64,000 nucleotides of DNA. Origin: an uncultured Roseobacter sp. (GTDB lineage Bacteria; Pseudomonadota; Alphaproteobacteria; Rhodobacterales; Rhodobacteraceae). Position 1 is the first letter of the stretch. Every line of letters starts with the position of its first letter. The stretch spans positions 204,172 through 268,171 of the forward strand of contig NZ_CANLYL010000005.1 in the NCBI RefSeq assembly GCF_947495275.1. The letters are read 5' to 3'. Below the pieces are notes generated by a model, which saw only the letters and a list, made by a program, of their open reading frames with translations, was not told the origin of the DNA and searched no databases. Position numbers and translations under genes: made by a program. Shown here in pieces: positions 18,093 to 26,498 of the stretch.

Positions 18093-19778
18093 GTGAGTAT
18101 GTCGGATTTTACCGAGCGAGAGGCATTCGAGAATTCGCAGAAATCTGCCTCAAGTGCGGTGCGTGCCGACACTGCGCAAATTCCGTCAGACCTCGAAGAA
18201 CGGCTTGCCGAAGCGCGCTTGAAACGCCAGAAAATTCTGGCGGCAAAGGGGAAGTCTGATAGCCGGCCCAAGGTGAAGCGCCCGGCATTTCTCGAACCAG
18301 AGAAAAGTTCGGAGAGAGCATCGGCCCCGATTACCAAACCCGATCCCAGACGCATGGCAAAAACGCCGGAAGACGTCGCCAGGGCAGATGCCCGGGCAGC
18401 AAAGGCCGCAAGATTTGCCCTATTGGAACCTCAGGAGCCTTTAGCGGCCAAACCTCCAGAACCACGGCAATCCTCACGTTTGTCGCTTTCTCGGATCGCT
18501 GCTGTCGGCTTTGCCTGCTTTTTTGGACTGGGCTTCGGAATGGTCCTGAGCCTTGGGGCCGTGGTTGGATTGGGGTGGGTATCGGTGACAGATGTCGCGA
18601 CCCGCCTAGGTGCGACCGATCCGGTCGATACCCGAGCACCTGTTGTTTATGATCAGTCTTATCAGGCACTTAACACGCCGCTTGTGAATGTGTCGGCTTC
18701 TCCACCAACGAGATTTATCGAGCTGGCGATCAAGGCTCCAGTTCAAAAAATGTCAGCGCTGGCGGGAATATCGCACCCGGATTTGGCACCCAGAGGCATG
18801 CTCTCTCCGGGGCCACGCGTGACGACGTTCGATCAAGCGGCCCCTTTGACCACCAAGCTCGATGCGACACCCGCATTCATTTTGACGTCATTTGAAACAC
18901 CAACCCGCGCTGGCGTTTCACCCCTGCAAAGCCTGAACCAGCAAGCCAATGTCGACGGCTTGCCCGTCTTGTTTGAAGTGAGCCCGATCAAAGTGCTAAG
19001 CGATTTTTCGGACATGATCACACCTTCGCTGAGTGTTTTGCCGGTCGTCGCGCCCGCATCGCAAGGCAGCATACCGGTGGTGCGTTCAGTGCCCAGTTTA
19101 TTGAGAACCGAACCGGATCAAAACAGCTGGGCTGAACCCGGGCCGATCGCCAAACCTGTCTACTCATTGGCCATTGAGAATTGGACACCAACTGACGGAT
19201 CGGACACGTCTTCCAGCCTGAAGTTTGCGGGCTTGAACCCTGCGCCCGATCCCGGACCTGCGATCACCGCATTGGCCGCACCCGCGTTCGCCCGCTCATT
19301 GCCACTTGTGGAAGGCCCTTTCACCCGCGAGCCGAGTCTGGCGCTGACGTTGGCGGAACAGGGTGCCGACATTCGCAGGGTCGCTCTGGTCACCTATGCG
19401 CCAAGAAGCGTCTCTGAACCGGAGTTGAGCCGAAGTCTTGCTGTTTTGGCGGCAACGGGGTTTCCAATTGAAGCGTCCAATCGGGTGAAATTCAAAGTGT
19501 CCAAGTCGCATGTCCGTTTTTACAAACGCGCAGACGAGAAAGTTGCGCGCGCCATCGCGCAGGAGATCGGAGGCGAAGCACGGGATTTCTCGCGCAGCAA
19601 GACCTCGGCACCATCCGGGCACATTGAAATCTGGTTTGCCGGCACAAGATCCGCCGCGGCAAAACCCAAAACGAAAACGACTTACGCGCAGCGCCAGGCA
19701 TTTCTCAAAGCACGTTTGAAAGACAGATTGGTGAACAGCCTCAGAAGGGGTGAACATCTCGGCTCGACACGTCCTTGA
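18093..19778 (+). CDS. Single-pass membrane protein with LytR_C-like domain
   Basis: A 561-residue protein. Residues 1-130 are charged, Ala/Lys/Arg/Glu-rich and cytoplasmic. A transmembrane helix lies at about 134-161, followed by a long low-complexity Pro/Ser/Ala-rich stretch (about 165-420). A compact C-terminal domain (about 425-520, RRVALVTYAPRSVSEPEL to GHIEIWFAG) resembles the LytR C-terminal (LytR_C) fold. The layout suggests an envelope-anchored periplasmic protein. The GTG start at 18093 follows a run of eight G; an ATG two codons later is equally possible. It leads a cluster containing two glycosyltransferase-type genes. Confidence 0.8.
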   Translation: MSMSDFTEREAFENSQKSASSAVRADTAQIPSDLEERLAEARLKRQKILAAKGKSDSRPKVKRPAFLEPEKSSERASAPITKPDPRRMAKTPEDVARADARAAKAARFALLEPQEPLAAKPPEPRQSSRLSLSRIAAVGFACFFGLGFGMVLSLGAVVGLGWVSVTDVATRLGATDPVDTRAPVVYDQSYQALNTPLVNVSASPPTRFIELAIKAPVQKMSALAGISHPDLAPRGMLSPGPRVTTFDQAAPLTTKLDATPAFILTSFETPTRAGVSPLQSLNQQANVDGLPVLFEVSPIKVLSDFSDMITPSLSVLPVVAPASQGSIPVVRSVPSLLRTEPDQNSWAEPGPIAKPVYSLAIENWTPTDGSDTSSSLKFAGLNPAPDPGPAITALAAPAFARSLPLVEGPFTREPSLALTLAEQGADIRRVALVTYAPRSVSEPELSRSLAVLAATGFPIEASNRVKFKVSKSHVRFYKRADEKVARAIAQEIGGEARDFSRSKTSAPSGHIEIWFAGTRSAAAKPKTKTTYAQRQAFLKARLKDRLVNSLRRGEHLGSTRP

Positions 19779-19843
19779 TGACCTGGATGTTTAACGTGGG
19801 CCAGGAGCAGGTGCGGTGAGATTGAATTTGCAGATTTGGATTA

Positions 19844-20167
19844 TTGATTTTCGGTCGGAACAAGGATGTGGCGAATAACAGGTTATTAGCGGTCGTGACG
19901 GTGCTTCTTCTTGTGGGGTCGACCGGCGATGCTCAAGACAATGTAACCCTGCAAGAATTACAAGCGATTGAGAGTTTGATCGCGGGTAAGGACTGGCGGG
20001 CTCTCTATACTTATGTTGTCGCCAACCCCAAGCTGACGGCTGGAAATGATCCTTTGGCCGTGGAACTGAGATCGTTTGTTGACGACGCCAAAAGAGGGTT
20101 GCTGAACACTTTCAACGCCGCGCCAAACCCGTCCGCGCCGCCAACCGCGACCCTCAGCATCTATTGA
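19844..20167 (+). CDS. Small exported protein of unknown function
   Basis: A protein of up to 107 residues with a hydrophobic signal-like segment (NNRLLAVVTVLLLVGSTGDA) and a short helical mature part ending in a Pro/Ala-rich tail (NPSAPPTATLSIY). The start is uncertain: a TTG at 19844, or a GTG at 19868 just before the hydrophobic segment. It lies between the 561-residue membrane protein and the first glycosyltransferase, 22 bases before the latter. No family recognised. Confidence 0.6.
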   Translation: MIFGRNKDVANNRLLAVVTVLLLVGSTGDAQDNVTLQELQAIESLIAGKDWRALYTYVVANPKLTAGNDPLAVELRSFVDDAKRGLLNTFNAAPNPSAPPTATLSIY

Positions 20168-20189
20168 AGCGGAAAGATATTCAGAACCG

Positions 20190-21245
20190 ATGATCACGCG
20201 CCCTAAAATCGCATATGTCCTCGACCCAAGGTTTCCCGGGGGAACATCATCCGCGGTTGCAGCGGAGCTGGAATGCGTAAGCCAGACTGCGCGCGTCGAA
20301 GTGCATGCTATCTCAACAGCGATGTTTCCCGGTCAGCCGGTCGCGCCTCAACTGGCGTCCGTTCTGAGACGTCTGAACATCCCGCTGATCTGGGATGCCG
20401 CGGAAATCAGCGGGGACGCCGTCATTCTGCACAACCCGTCCTGTTTGAAATTTCAGGAAACGCTCGATACGACCATAATCGCAAAGCGACTGGTCGTCGT
20501 CGCGCATGAAAATTTCTTGCGCCCCGGAGGCGCTGAGGCCTTCGATGTCGCCAGATGTCTTGATCTGATTGCCCGCTGTTCGGTTACTCTGGAACGCAGC
20601 ATCGCCCCAATATCGCCCTGGAATCGCAAAACCGTCGAACAGTGGCTCTTGGCCAATCCAAACCACGATATCTGGTCTGTTCTGGACTGGGACTGGTTCA
20701 ATATCTGCGCATTTGATCGGCATCCACCGACCGCTTTTCCAACGGACCGGCGGGGCCGCCATTCCCGCGCCGGTTTCGAAAAGTTCCCACAACGTGACGT
20801 GATGAATTTGTGTTTCCCGCAAACGGCCAAGCAGAATACCATTCTGGGCGCAGATAATTTTCTGGGTGAACCCAATACACCGACATATTGGACGCTCTAT
20901 CCATTCGGTGGCGTGTCGCTCGCGCATTTTTTCGAACAGATCGATTTCTTTGTCTATTTTACTGCTGCCACCTGGCGGGAAAGTTTCGGGAGGGTTTTGG
21001 CCGAGGCTGTTGCTGCGGGCAAGATTGCGATTTCAGACGTCGATACCGCTGCCTCCTTTGACGGGGCGGTCATCGGGGCCAGCCCAGCAGATGTAACGGC
21101 AATTGTGAAAGGTTACCTCACTGATCCGGATCGCTATCAAGATGATGTGCTTGCGGGACAAAAAAAGCTTGAGCAGTTTTCGTCGCAAGCGTTTCGGCGT
21201 GCCTTTGACGCGTTCCTGATGCCGCAAACAGAGGTTTCAACATGA
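20190..21245 (+). CDS. Glycosyltransferase (GT-B fold, GT4-like)
   Basis: A 351-residue protein resembling retaining GT-B glycosyltransferases. The C-terminal domain has WRESFGRVLAEAVAAGKIAI, matching the E-x7-E region that binds the nucleotide sugar in GT4 enzymes. The N-terminal domain begins IAYVLDPRFPGGTSSAV, resembling the acceptor-side glycine loop. Sugar and acceptor are unknown. Its stop overlaps the next gene by 4 bases (ATGA). Confidence 0.8.
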   Translation: MITRPKIAYVLDPRFPGGTSSAVAAELECVSQTARVEVHAISTAMFPGQPVAPQLASVLRRLNIPLIWDAAEISGDAVILHNPSCLKFQETLDTTIIAKRLVVVAHENFLRPGGAEAFDVARCLDLIARCSVTLERSIAPISPWNRKTVEQWLLANPNHDIWSVLDWDWFNICAFDRHPPTAFPTDRRGRHSRAGFEKFPQRDVMNLCFPQTAKQNTILGADNFLGEPNTPTYWTLYPFGGVSLAHFFEQIDFFVYFTAATWRESFGRVLAEAVAAGKIAISDVDTAASFDGAVIGASPADVTAIVKGYLTDPDRYQDDVLAGQKKLEQFSSQAFRRAFDAFLMPQTEVST

Positions 21246-23305
21246 TCCTGCTATGCAGCGGGGAGGTTTCCGCCAAGCACTTTGACGCGCTGCTGATGTT
21301 TGCGGCTCTGCTGGAGAGCTGTGGGCATAATGTGACCATTGATGCCCGATACATGCCCGAAGACGTGCTAAAGCCGCAAAAATATGAGGCGGTGCCTTTT
21401 CTTGTTGATCCCGAAGACATCGGCGCTGACACGATCCTTGTGATCGGAGCGGAGGCGATCTCGCGGGAAAGCCAAGTGATTTTGCGCAGCCTCAATCTTG
21501 GCCCCGATGCCTCGATCCGGGCGATCGGTTGTTTCGCGGATTATCAGGGCGAAATCAATGCTCGCAACAAGATTGCCGACGCCACCGGCCGCGATCCGAC
21601 GTTGCATAATTTGAATGGATCACGAACACCGGCGTTATTGGAAGGGGCGTGTACGCCATTGGTCACGCGCATTGCTGCGGAACCCGAACAAAGCGCCGGG
21701 AAACTTTCAAGGGTTCTGGTCTATGTTCCCTGCGATGATTTGGAGGATCAAAACGCGCTTAACGCACTTGCCGCAACAAGCTTTAGCCCGACACTTGAAC
21801 TGCATGTGCTGACCAACGCCAAGGGCAAAGATTTGATCAGACGATCCCGACATGCCGAACTTTCGGTTTTCGGATATAGTGAACTTCCGCCCGCAGACAT
21901 CGTGAACTTTGTAGATGTCATCGCCTTTTTTGGGACAAATGTGCCGGGTGAACGCATGGCCGCGCTGACCATGGCCGCAATGGGTGCTGGCAAAGTCGTC
22001 ATTGATTGCACAACGTCTTCAGGTTTCGCGAATACCGGGGCACCCGTTATCAAAGGGCCGGAGGACATATCTGTGTTCTCCTCATATCTTCATGAAGTGG
22101 TGACCCGGAACAGATTGGAAATTGGTCACCGGACCCTGCAAAGCACTTGGCTGAAGCAATTTGATTTGACCGTTTTGGAACGTGATCTTGAGATCACGGC
22201 GACATCGGAAGTGTCCACGCCAAGGCCCTCCCAGATCATCTTTTTCCCGACAAACGGCAACGGCTTGGGTCATGCGCAGCGATGTGCGCTCATTGCTGAG
22301 GCGATGCCAAACGAACTGAACCGTCGTTTTGCGGCATTTCCAAGCTGTATAGACATGTTGGAAAATCGTGGCTTTGAATGTGTCCCGATGATCTCGCGCA
22401 GTGCGCATCACACCGATGAATATGCCGCTGACCTGGTGAACTCCCTGAGGCTGCGCAATCTGCTTCGAGCGGGTGATCGTCTTGTTTTCGATGGCGGCTA
22501 TGTATTTGATTCTGTGTACCGAACCATCCTGTCCCGCCAATTGTCAGCGGTCTGGATACGTCGTGGGCTCTGGCGCCCCGGACAGATCAATCCGACTGCT
22601 TTAGAACGCGAACGCGCCTTTTCACAAATCATCGTCCCGCAAGAGGCTTTTGCGGAATTGAACGCTGATTACTCGACCTGCCCACGGGTGGAGAAGGTTG
22701 GGCCAATCGTTCGTCAGACGACCATGACCAATGAGGACCGACAAAATCTGCGCGATCGGCTAAGCGTGGAATTCGATCAGACGGTTGATACCTTGGCGGT
22801 GACCATGTTGGGCGGAGGCGTGGCATCGGATCGAACGTCACAAACACAGTTGTTATGCAGCCTGTTCGAACAGCGACCGAACTGTTTGCATTTGATCGTG
22901 GCATGGCCAAACGCAAGAATTTCGAGCGGATTATACGGCTGGAAAAACAGTCACGTTGTCCAGACGTCTCAGACGCTCGCACTTTGTCAGGCAGCAGATC
23001 TCACCGTTTCCGCCGTTGGGTACAATTCGTTTCACGAGTTGCTCTATGCCCAGGTGCCCGCCATCCTGATCCCACAGTCAGCGCCCTATCTGGATGATCA
23101 GGAACGACGCGCGCGCGCTGCCGCTGACAGAGGATTGGCGGCATTGGTCGCGGAAACAGATTTGTTGACATTGGAACGGGAGGTTTTTGCATTTCTGGAG
23201 GGGGATAAAGCAGAAAATCTGCGCAAGGCGCTTGGCGACGAGGTGCTCCCAGCACTCGGTAACCAGGCAGCCGCAAAATTGATCGCGCAGGGAGGTGGCC
23301 AATGA
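21242..23305 (+). CDS. Large bimodular glycosyltransferase-like protein
   Basis: A 687-residue protein that appears to hold two GT-type modules. The C-terminal module (about residues 335-687) begins FFPTNGNGLGHAQRCALIAEA, like the glycine loop of GT28/MurG enzymes, and ends with AVGYNSFHELLYAQVPAILIP, the donor-binding consensus of that group. The N-terminal module (about 1-320) resembles a GT4-like Rossmann pair with GERMAALTMAAMGAGKVVID, but its catalytic residues are not clear. It is coupled to the GT upstream and the 144-residue gene downstream. Confidence 0.75.
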   Translation: MILLCSGEVSAKHFDALLMFAALLESCGHNVTIDARYMPEDVLKPQKYEAVPFLVDPEDIGADTILVIGAEAISRESQVILRSLNLGPDASIRAIGCFADYQGEINARNKIADATGRDPTLHNLNGSRTPALLEGACTPLVTRIAAEPEQSAGKLSRVLVYVPCDDLEDQNALNALAATSFSPTLELHVLTNAKGKDLIRRSRHAELSVFGYSELPPADIVNFVDVIAFFGTNVPGERMAALTMAAMGAGKVVIDCTTSSGFANTGAPVIKGPEDISVFSSYLHEVVTRNRLEIGHRTLQSTWLKQFDLTVLERDLEITATSEVSTPRPSQIIFFPTNGNGLGHAQRCALIAEAMPNELNRRFAAFPSCIDMLENRGFECVPMISRSAHHTDEYAADLVNSLRLRNLLRAGDRLVFDGGYVFDSVYRTILSRQLSAVWIRRGLWRPGQINPTALERERAFSQIIVPQEAFAELNADYSTCPRVEKVGPIVRQTTMTNEDRQNLRDRLSVEFDQTVDTLAVTMLGGGVASDRTSQTQLLCSLFEQRPNCLHLIVAWPNARISSGLYGWKNSHVVQTSQTLALCQAADLTVSAVGYNSFHELLYAQVPAILIPQSAPYLDDQERRARAAADRGLAALVAETDLLTLEREVFAFLEGDKAENLRKALGDEVLPALGNQAAAKLIAQGGGQ

Positions 23306-23736
23306 CTCTATGCGAAGAATATCAAGCGCTTCTGACCAATCTGTCGCCGCAAGCGCCTTTGGCTTTGGATCCTTTGATTTTTGATCCCACCGATCGCGCA
23401 GAACCCGCCGCCAACGGCGATCCGGGATTTCCGGCCAGCTACAAGCTGTGGAGTTTGTTGGAGGAACGGCATTCGTGTATCGGTATTCGGCTTCGCGAAC
23501 AGCTGGCAAATCCGCATGTCGTTGCGGCACGGCTGGCGGCGATGGCCGTAGAACGTCAGATCATCCCGATCTTCTTGACCTACATCAGCACGTCTGAATT
23601 TCAGCGGTTTGGATTTCGGATCGAGCATGTCGCTGGATGCAACGATATTCAGCGCGAAGCGAGCGAAGAGCAGATCTGGCGGTTCTGGAATCTGGCAATG
23701 GTCATCGAGGCAAAGGATATCGAGAAGCTGGGATGA
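23302..23736 (+). CDS. Unknown protein of glycosyltransferase cluster
   Basis: A 144-residue soluble protein with no signal peptide or recognised motif. It overlaps the large GT by 4 bases behind a GGGAGGTGG ribosome site, so it is probably the last gene of the cluster. The C-terminal part (FQRFGFRIEHVAGCNDIQR and IWRFWNLAMVIE) looks alpha/beta. No function is assigned. Confidence 0.65.
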   Translation: MTLCEEYQALLTNLSPQAPLALDPLIFDPTDRAEPAANGDPGFPASYKLWSLLEERHSCIGIRLREQLANPHVVAARLAAMAVERQIIPIFLTYISTSEFQRFGFRIEHVAGCNDIQREASEEQIWRFWNLAMVIEAKDIEKLG

Positions 23737-23913
23737 TGATTTGGGTCAGATTTCGTGACGGGTGGCATAAAGCCGCTGAATACGAACGTAAAAGTTACGA
23801 AACGATTACAGAAGGTAGGAATTGCGAGTTGTCACACCACAGTTGAGACATGGATCAATCCGTAAGCGAAAAACCCAATCGGCGCTGCGGCGATGAAATC
23901 CAGACAATTCGAC

Positions 23914-23941
23914 AAAAAAAAATGCGGCTCCAATGCCGCAT
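23914..23941 (-). terminator. Rho-independent terminator of the M15-type peptidase gene
   Basis: On the minus strand ATGCGGC and GCCGCAT form a 7-bp stem with a 6-base loop, followed by nine T. It lies 32 bases beyond the end of the DUF882 gene. Confidence 0.85.
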
Positions 23942-23972
23942 CTTTGCCCGTCAATGATCGATAGATCTCTGA

Positions 23973-24542
23973 TTAACGACCCCAGGTTCGCACCACACCA
24001 CAGTCCATATGGACGAAATTCGACCTCGAGTATTTACCAACACCGCCACCCCGGCAGGCTTGAGCTGCACGAGCAATTTGTCCAACCGATCTGGTAGACA
24101 GGCGCAGGTCTGCGGCTTGGCCCTTCATGTGCAGCGAATTCTTGGCAACAGAGCGACTGCGCGACCGCAGCATCGCGTTGGTTTGCGGGCTGCGATAGCC
24201 CGACAGCAACATGTAGGGTTCATTGACATCAAGAAGGTTGTGAGCCGCCGACATAATGTCAATCGTCCGCAAATCCATGGACTTCACACCATCGGTGCGC
24301 CAATCCCTCATGAAGTGGTTGATTTCTTTTATGGATTCCTTGATGTACTTGCCTTCGACCCAGTAGATCATGTCGATGCGCTCGCCTGTTCGCCCGGAGT
24401 ACATTCGTATGCGCCTGATGTCGCCACCACCGCGCAGAAATCCTGCTGCATTTGCAAATGTTGGTGCTGCCGTAATTGTCGTTGCTGCGAATGCACCCAG
24501 TAGCGCACGCCGGGTCATACCCGTTGAGCTGTCGATCGTCAT
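23973..24542 (-). CDS. DUF882/YcbK-type peptidase M15 family protein
   Basis: A 189-residue exported protein with a twin-arginine signal (MTRRALLGAFAATTITAAPT). The M15A-type zinc motif is visible as SLHMKGQAADLRL (HxxxxxxD), with FVHMDCG supplying the second histidine near the C terminus. DUF882 proteins are thought to cleave or trim peptidoglycan peptides. Starts at 24542 and, with a better GGGGAAGAG site, at 24596 are both possible; the shorter is chosen because it gives a normal Tat n-region. The gene is divergent from an L,D-transpeptidase gene. Confidence 0.88.
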   Translation of the reverse strand: MTIDSSTGMTRRALLGAFAATTITAAPTFANAAGFLRGGGDIRRIRMYSGRTGERIDMIYWVEGKYIKESIKEINHFMRDWRTDGVKSMDLRTIDIMSAAHNLLDVNEPYMLLSGYRSPQTNAMLRSRSRSVAKNSLHMKGQAADLRLSTRSVGQIARAAQACRGGGVGKYSRSNFVHMDCGVVRTWGR

Positions 24543-24733
24543 GTGGTCATTGCCCCGTATTCTGCCTTTACCCGTGATGTTACACGAGGGTGTCATCTCT
24601 TCCCCAGATGCAACATTGGTATGTCATAGCGCCGATTGTTAACCAAGTCCTGAAAGTCAGAACGCCTATTTTGGTCCAATTTTAGGCAAAATCCCGCCAA
24701 TTCTGTGCATGCCCCGAAAAACGGACTTGCTGC

Positions 24734-24749
24734 GATGCATGCATGCATC
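24734..24749. repeat. 16-bp perfect palindrome GATGCATGCATGCATC
   Basis: Fully self-complementary, with alternating purine-pyrimidine core, in the 311-base divergent gap between the DUF882 and L,D-transpeptidase genes. It could be an operator shared by both or a simple GCAT repeat. The rest of the gap shows no convincing element to me. Confidence 0.5.
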
Positions 24750-24853
24750 ACGTTCAGTTTTCCTTGACCGATTTACCAATTGTTATTGGACATCGCGCGG
24801 CTGGACCGGCAAAAAACCAAGACTTTTTGTTTATTTGCTGAGTGGGGATCCAT

Positions 24854-26467
24854 ATGCCGTCTTTGGTACTGCGCCATCGCACCCTTGCCATATTTCTAGC
24901 AAGCCTTCTACTTGTCGTCTCATCATTGTCGATACCAACGCCCGTCCGGGCACAGGTCACCGCTTTCAAACAGGCCGTTGCCGAGGCTGCCGCGCGGGAC
25001 AAAGACATTGCCGCATTCTATCAATCCAATGGCTATGAGGGTATTTGGACCGGCAAGGGCCGTGACCGTAATCGCCGCTCCGCGCTCATACAGGCGCTGA
25101 AATCCGCGGGCAACCACGGGCTGCCAGCTGCAAAGTACGACGTTGAAGGTCTTCAGGCGAAGATGAAGGCGGCGCGCACGCCCCGTGATCTGGGATTGCT
25201 GGAAGTGGAAATCAGCAGAGTGTTTTTGCAATACGCGCGGGACATCCAAACCGGCGTGCTGATCCCCAGCCGTATCGACAAAGCAATTGTACGCAAAGTG
25301 CCCTACAGGGATCGCACCTCATATCTCGTCAACTTCAAGAAGTCCTCACCAAAGGGTTTCTTTCGTGCGCTGGCGCCGAAAACCACGGAATATACCGCGC
25401 TGATGAAAGAAAAGCTGCGTCTTGAACGATTGCTTGCAAAGGGAGGCTGGGGCCCTCAGGTGCCTTCCAAGACCTTGAAACCCGGCGCCTCCGGAAATGC
25501 TGTGATCGCCCTGCGTGATCGCCTGGTACGGATGGGATATCTCAAGCGCAACGCGGGCAAGACCTACGATGCCAATATGACCAAGGCCGTACAGCAATTT
25601 CAGCGGGCTCACGGACTGGCACAGGACGGCGTCGCAGGGCCCGGCACGATGACAGAGATCAATACCTCGGTACAAACCCGCCTACAGTCCGTGATCGTTG
25701 CCATGGAGCGTGAACGCTGGCTCAATCAGGACCGCGGGCGTCGTCACGTCGAAGTCAACTTGACGGATTTCACGGCAAAGATCATCGACAACGGGAAGGT
25801 CACCTTCGAAACCCGCTCGGTCATTGGTGCGCGGAAGTCTGATCGTCAATCGCCCGAGTTTTCTGATGTCATGGAATTTATGGTCATCAATCCCAGCTGG
25901 TATGTGCCTCGATCCATCGTGACCAAAGAATATCTGCCTGAGTTGCAGAAAGACCCGAATGCGGTGAACCATATTGAAATTACCGACAGCAAGGGGCGTC
26001 GGGTTGACCGCTCGGCTGTAGATTTCACTCAGTTCACGGAGCGGACTTTCCCCTTTGCCATGCGTCAGCCGCCAAGCCGGGGCAACGCTTTGGGACTTGT
26101 GAAATTCATGTTCCCAAATCCGCATAACATCTATCTGCACGACACGCCTGCGAAAAACCTCTTTGGCCGCGAAACCCGCGCTTACAGCCACGGCTGTATT
26201 CGACTGGCCGATCCGTTTGACTTTGCCTACGCGCTGCTGTCCAAGCAGACAAATGATCCCAAGGGCTTGTTTCAGGCGAAATTGGCCACAGGCACGGAAC
26301 AACAGGTGAACCTCAAGCAACCTGTGCCCGTTCACATCATCTATCGCACCGCCTTTGTGGACAACAAGGGCCGCACGCAATTCCGTCGGGACATCTATGG
26401 TCGTGACGCCAGGATTTGGAAAGCCTTGGCCAAAGCGGGGGTAGCAATGCGGGCCGTTCAAGGTTAA
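24854..26467 (+). CDS. Murein L,D-transpeptidase (YcbB-like) with peptidoglycan-binding domain
   Basis: A 537-residue exported enzyme. A signal peptide (to about VRAQ, residue 33) is followed by a helical N-terminal domain, a peptidoglycan-binding PG_1 domain (LKPGASGNAVIALRDRL, about residue 210 onward) and a YkuD catalytic domain whose Cys/His motif is RAYSHGCIRLADP. Such enzymes make 3-3 cross-links between meso-diaminopimelate residues. ATG at 24854 is chosen over a GTG four codons earlier. Confidence 0.94.
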   Translation: MPSLVLRHRTLAIFLASLLLVVSSLSIPTPVRAQVTAFKQAVAEAAARDKDIAAFYQSNGYEGIWTGKGRDRNRRSALIQALKSAGNHGLPAAKYDVEGLQAKMKAARTPRDLGLLEVEISRVFLQYARDIQTGVLIPSRIDKAIVRKVPYRDRTSYLVNFKKSSPKGFFRALAPKTTEYTALMKEKLRLERLLAKGGWGPQVPSKTLKPGASGNAVIALRDRLVRMGYLKRNAGKTYDANMTKAVQQFQRAHGLAQDGVAGPGTMTEINTSVQTRLQSVIVAMERERWLNQDRGRRHVEVNLTDFTAKIIDNGKVTFETRSVIGARKSDRQSPEFSDVMEFMVINPSWYVPRSIVTKEYLPELQKDPNAVNHIEITDSKGRRVDRSAVDFTQFTERTFPFAMRQPPSRGNALGLVKFMFPNPHNIYLHDTPAKNLFGRETRAYSHGCIRLADPFDFAYALLSKQTNDPKGLFQAKLATGTEQQVNLKQPVPVHIIYRTAFVDNKGRTQFRRDIYGRDARIWKALAKAGVAMRAVQG

Positions 26468-26498
26468 ATCATGCCCCTGATGATAGAGGGCAAAAGAC

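Noticed and set aside
23733..23846. A short plus-strand frame (MMIWVRFRDGWHKAAEYERK...) overlapping the end of the 144-residue gene
   Set aside because: 37 codons, no independent ribosome site and no recognisable domain; it may be translated by coupling but nothing supports function.
16626..23850. tRNA-Arg as the attachment site of a genomic island covering the envelope cluster
   Set aside because: Integration normally uses the tRNA 3' end, which here points left, away from the cluster. No integrase gene and no repeat of the tRNA 3' end were seen to the right.
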